From the NCBI GenBank assembly GCA_963921195.1, contig OY992537.1, positions 148,793,841 through 148,857,840 of the forward strand: a stretch of 64,000 bases of DNA, given 5' to 3'. The notes beneath the pieces were generated by a model that was not told the DNA's origin, made no database searches, and was given only the letters and a program-made list of their open reading frames with translations. Shown piece by piece: positions 59,997-64,000 of the stretch. This DNA comes from Pegoplata infirma (taxonomy: Eukaryota; Arthropoda; Insecta; Diptera; Anthomyiidae). Position 1 is the first letter of the stretch. Every line of letters starts with the position of its first letter. The position numbers were made by a program, and so were the translations under genes.

Positions 59997-62900
59997 AAAG
60001 TCTCAATCTTTTATTTTTTTGTTATTTTGACAAAATCGGAGCAATAGTTGCAGAGATACAGCCGTTGAAAGTAAAAGGTCTCCAGACTACGAAAAATTAC
60101 AAGTTTATCATTTTTGAAAAAATAATTTTTTTTAAAAATTTAAAATCGAGCAATCTCTTTTATTCTAATTAAACTTTATTGAAAAAGATTTAAATTCGTG
60201 CAAAGGCATTTGAAATTGATATAATGGTAACCTTGATATAGCCATTTCAAGTTATTACAAGTAACCCGAAAATATTTTTGATATGAATGCATAAATATCT
60301 GTTAATACTAGTCCGATAGTCTTAATTTTTTTCTGTCATGATAAAGCTAATATACTTATGCATTCTAGTTTTTATAGAGTCAAAATCGGATCATTATTTA
60401 CCGAGTTATAGCAATTTAAAAATGAGGGTCTCCAAGAAACCTTAAATAATGGGTTTCTCATAAAAATGGAAAAAAAAAACTTTGAATAAATGCATATATC
60501 TCTGTAAGTACCAGCCCGATTGCCTCACATTTGGTTCCAGACGAAAGATAAAGTCTCAATATTTTATTTTTTTGTTATTTTGACAAAATCGGAGCAATAG
60601 TTGCAGAGATACAGCCGTTGAAAGTAAAAGGTCTCCAGACTACGAAAAATTACAAGTTTATCATTTTTGAAAAAATAAATTTTTTTAAAAATTTAAAATC
60701 GAGCAATCTCTTTTATTCTATTTAAACTTTATTGAAAAAGATTTAAATTCGTGCAAAGGCATTAGAAAACGATAGAATGGTAACCTTGATATAGCCATTT
60801 CAAATTATTACAAGTAACCCGAAAATATTTTTGATATGAATGCATAAATATCTGTTAATACTAGTCTGATAGTCTTAAATTTTTTCTGTCATGATAAAGC
60901 TAATATACTTATGCATTCTAGTTTTTATAGAGTCAAAATCGCATCATTATTTACCGAGTTATAGCAATTTAAAAATGAGGGTCTCCAAAAAACCTTAAAT
61001 AATGGGTTTCTCATAAAAATGAAAAAAAAACTTTGCATAAATGCATATATCTCTGTAAGTACCAGCCCGATTGTCTCACATTTGGTTCCAGAGGAAAGAT
61101 AAAGTCTCAATCTTTTATTTTTTTGTTATTTTGACAAAATCGGAGCAATAGTTGCAGAGATACAGCCGTTGAAAGTAAAAGGTCTCCAGACTACGAAAAA
61201 TTACAAGTTTATCATTTTTGAAAAAATAAATTTTTTTAAAAATTTAAAATCGAGCAATCTCTTTTATTCTAATTAAACTTTATTGAAAAAGATTTAAATT
61301 CGTGCAAAGGCATTTGAAATTGATATAATGGTAACCTTGATATAGCCATTTCAAGTTATTACAAGTAACCCGAAAATATTTTTGATATGAATGCATAAAT
61401 ATCTGTTAATACTAGTCTGATAGTCTTAAATTTTTTCTGTCATGATAAAGCTAATATACTTATGCATTCTAGTTTTTATAGAGTCAAAATCGCATCATTA
61501 TTTACCGAGTTATAGCAATTTAAAAATGAGAGTCTCCAAAAAACCTTAAATAATGGGTTTCTCATAAAAATGAAAAAAAAACTTTGCATAAATGCATATA
61601 TCTCTGTAAGTACCAGCCCGATTGTCTCACATTTGGTTCCAGAGGAAAGATAAAGTCTCAATCTTTTATTTTTTTGTTATTTTGACAAAATCGGAGCAAT
61701 AGTTGCAGAGATACAGCCGTTGAAAGTAAAAGGTCTCCAGACTACGAAAAATTACAAGTTTATCATTTTTGAAAAAATAAATTTTTTGAAAAAACAAATT
61801 TTTTTAAAAATTTAAAATCGAGCAATCTCTTTTATTCTAATTAAACTTTAATGAAAAAGATTTAAATTCGTGCAAAGGCATTTGAAATTGATATAATGGT
61901 AACCTTGATATAGCCATTTCAAGTTATTACAAGTAACCCGAAAATATTTTTGATATGAATGCATAAATATCTGTTAATACTAGTCCGATAGTCTTAATTT
62001 TTTTCTGTCATGATAAAGCTAATATACTTATGCATTCTAGTTTTTATAGAGTCAAAATCGGATCATTATTTACCGAGTTATAGCAATTTAAAAATGAGGG
62101 TCTCCAAGAAACCTTAAATAATGGGTTTCTCATAAAAATGAAAAAAAAAAACTTTGAATAAATGCATATATCTCTGTAAGTACCAGCCCGATTGCCTCAC
62201 ATTTGGTTCCAGAGGAAAGATAAAGTCTCAATATTTTATTTTTTTGTTATTTTGACAAAATCGGAGCAATAGTTGCAGAGATACAGCCGTTGAAAGTAAA
62301 AGGTCTCCAGACTACGAAAAATTACAAGTTTATAATTTTTGAAAAAATAAATTTTTTTAAAAATTTAAAATCGAGCAATCTCTTTTATTCTAATTAAACT
62401 TTATTGAAAAAGATTTAAATTCGTGCAAAGGCATTTGAAATCGATATAATGGTAATCTTGATATAGCCATTTCAAGTTATTACAAGTAACCCGAAAATAT
62501 TTTTGATATGAATGCATAAATATCTGTTAATACTAGTCCGATAGTCTTAATTTTTTTCTGTCATGATAAAGCTAATATACTTATGCATTCTAGTTTTTAT
62601 AGAGTCAAAATCGGATCATTATTTACCGAGTTATAGCAATTTAAAAATGAGGGTCTCCAAGAAACCTTAAATAATGGGTTTCTCATAAAAATAAAAAAAA
62701 AAACTTTGCATAAATGCATATATCTCTGTAAGTACCAGCCCGATTGCCTCACATTTGGTTCCAGAGGAAAGATAAAGTCTTAATCTTTTATTTTTTTGTT
62801 ATTTTGACAAAATCGGAGCAATAGTTGCAGAGATACAGCCCTTGAAAGTAAAAGGTCTCCAGACTACGAAAAATTACAAGTTTATCATTTTGAAAAAATA

Positions 62901-64000
62901 AATTTTTTTAAAAATTTAAAATCGAGCAATCTCTTTTATTCTATTTAAACTTTATTGAAAAAAAATTTAAATTCGTGCAAAGGCATTTGAAATCGAAATA
63001 ATGGTAACCTTGATATAGCCATTTCAAGTTATTACAAGTAACCCGAAAATATTTTTGATATGAATGCATAAATATCTGTTAATACTAGTCCGATAGTCTT
63101 AATTTTTTTCTGTCATGATAAAGCTAATATACTTATGCCTTCTAGTTTTTATAGAGTCAAAATCGGATCATTATTTACCGAGTTATAGCAATTTAAAAAT
63201 GAGGGTCTCCAAAAAACCTTAAATAATGGGTTTCTCATAAAAATGAAAAAAAAACTTTGCATAAATGCATATATCTCTGTAAGTACCAGCCCGATTGTCT
63301 CACATTTGGTTCCAGAGGAAAGATAAAGTCTCAATCTTTTATTTTTTTGTTATTTTGACAAAATCGGAGCAATAGTTGCAGAGATACAGCCGTTGAAAGT
63401 AAAAGGTCTCCAGACTACGAAAAATTACAAGTTTATCATTTTTGAAAAAATAATTTTTTTTAAAAATTTAAAATCGAGCAATCTCTTTTATTCGAATTAA
63501 ACTTTATTGAAAAAGATTTAAATTCGTGCAAAGGCATTTGAAATCGATATAATGGTAACCTTGATATAGCCATTTCAAGTTATTACAAGTAACCCGAAAA
63601 TATTTTTGATATGAATGCATAAATATCTGTTAATACTAGTCCGATAGTCTTAATTTTTTTCTGTCATGATAAAGCTAATATACTTATGCATTTTAATTTT
63701 TATAGAGTCAAAATCGGATCATTATTTACCGAGTTATAGCAATTTAAAAATGAGGGTCTCCAAAAAACCTTAAATAATGGGTTTCTCATAAAAATGAAAA
63801 AAAAACTTTGCATAAATGCATATATCTCTGTAAGTACCAGCCCGATTGTCTCACATTTGGTTCCAGAGGAAAGATAAAGTCTCAATCTTTTATTTTTTTG
63901 TTATTTTGACAAAATCGGAGCAATAGTTGCAGAGATACAGCCGTTTAAAGTAAAAGGTCTCCTGACTACGAAAAATTACAAGTTTATCATTTTTGAAAAA
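59997..64000 (+). repeat. 551-bp satellite array, block 8
   Basis: About seven monomers in the order T R T T C A C, continuing past the end of the window. One copy has a small extra A/T tract near 61787-61800 ('ttttttgaaaaaacaaa'). No gene is supported. Confidence 0.96.

Larger units (their letters stand above)
57441..60172 (+). repeat. 1,366-bp tandem duplication carrying a MITE
   Basis: Private variants 'actttatggaaa' (57441 and 58807), 'taatacaagtcc', 'accatcccga', an extra 'ccaagaaaccttaaata' duplication (near 57725 and 59091) and the whole MITE recur at 1,366 bp. Each unit is two monomers plus the 249-bp MITE. The few differences ('gggtcaacaag' in copy 1 against 'gggtctccaag' in copy 2) point to a recent event. 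The outer limits are approximate because flanking monomers are so similar. Confidence 0.88.

Overview
This window is eukaryotic, very AT-rich DNA dominated by one tandem satellite. The DUF4806-type protein, the animal-type transposase, the hAT-like MITE and the Ty3/gypsy retrotransposon, all with eukaryotic splice sites or termini, suggest an invertebrate, most likely an arthropod. The genus cannot be told from the sequence. No cellular host gene, rRNA, tRNA or prokaryotic feature is visible.

Layout. A satellite with a monomer of about 551 bp fills roughly 51.6 kb (about 94 copies counted by one internal marker), all in the same orientation. It is interrupted by (1) 7633-7883, a 251-bp end fragment of a DNA transposon; (2) 9067-9798, a 732-bp MITE with CCCAGC termini; (3) 14616-20285, a 5.67-kb apparently complete DNA transposon; (4) 40730-41269, a 540-bp hAT-like MITE; (5) 41869-46584, a Ty3/gypsy LTR retrotransposon on the minus strand; (6) 58382-58630 and 59748-59996, two copies of a 249-bp MITE carried inside a 1,366-bp tandem duplication. 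Each insertion can be placed to within a base or so because the uninterrupted satellite shows the empty site.

Genes. Only the transposons carry credible genes. The 5.67-kb element has two divergent, spliced genes that both reconstruct to intact frames: a five-exon minus-strand gene for a 318-residue DUF4806-like protein and a three-exon plus-strand gene for a 689-residue transposase of probable CMC/EnSpm (CACTA-like) affinity. Between them lies an array of about eleven 20-22 bp motifs in two opposed blocks, a candidate protein-binding array. The retrotransposon has two identical 145-bp LTR segments, a leucine-tRNA-like primer site and one gag-pol frame with visible protease, RT, RNase H and integrase residues, broken by a one-base frame change near the integrase C-terminus.

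Satellite structure. Each 551-bp monomer is a diverged trimer of about 171-201 bp subunits, and two of those subunits are themselves inverted pairs of a shared half-unit of about 31 bp. Marker variants define monomer types (R, T, C, A, G) arranged in irregular higher-order repeats. Local amplifications include a 2.2-kb four-monomer repeat (33-38.8 kb), 1.1-kb dimers (11-13 kb and 50.3-53.7 kb), a 1,366-bp duplication (57.4-60.2 kb), and a duplication at about 6.98-kb spacing that carried a transposon insertion with it.
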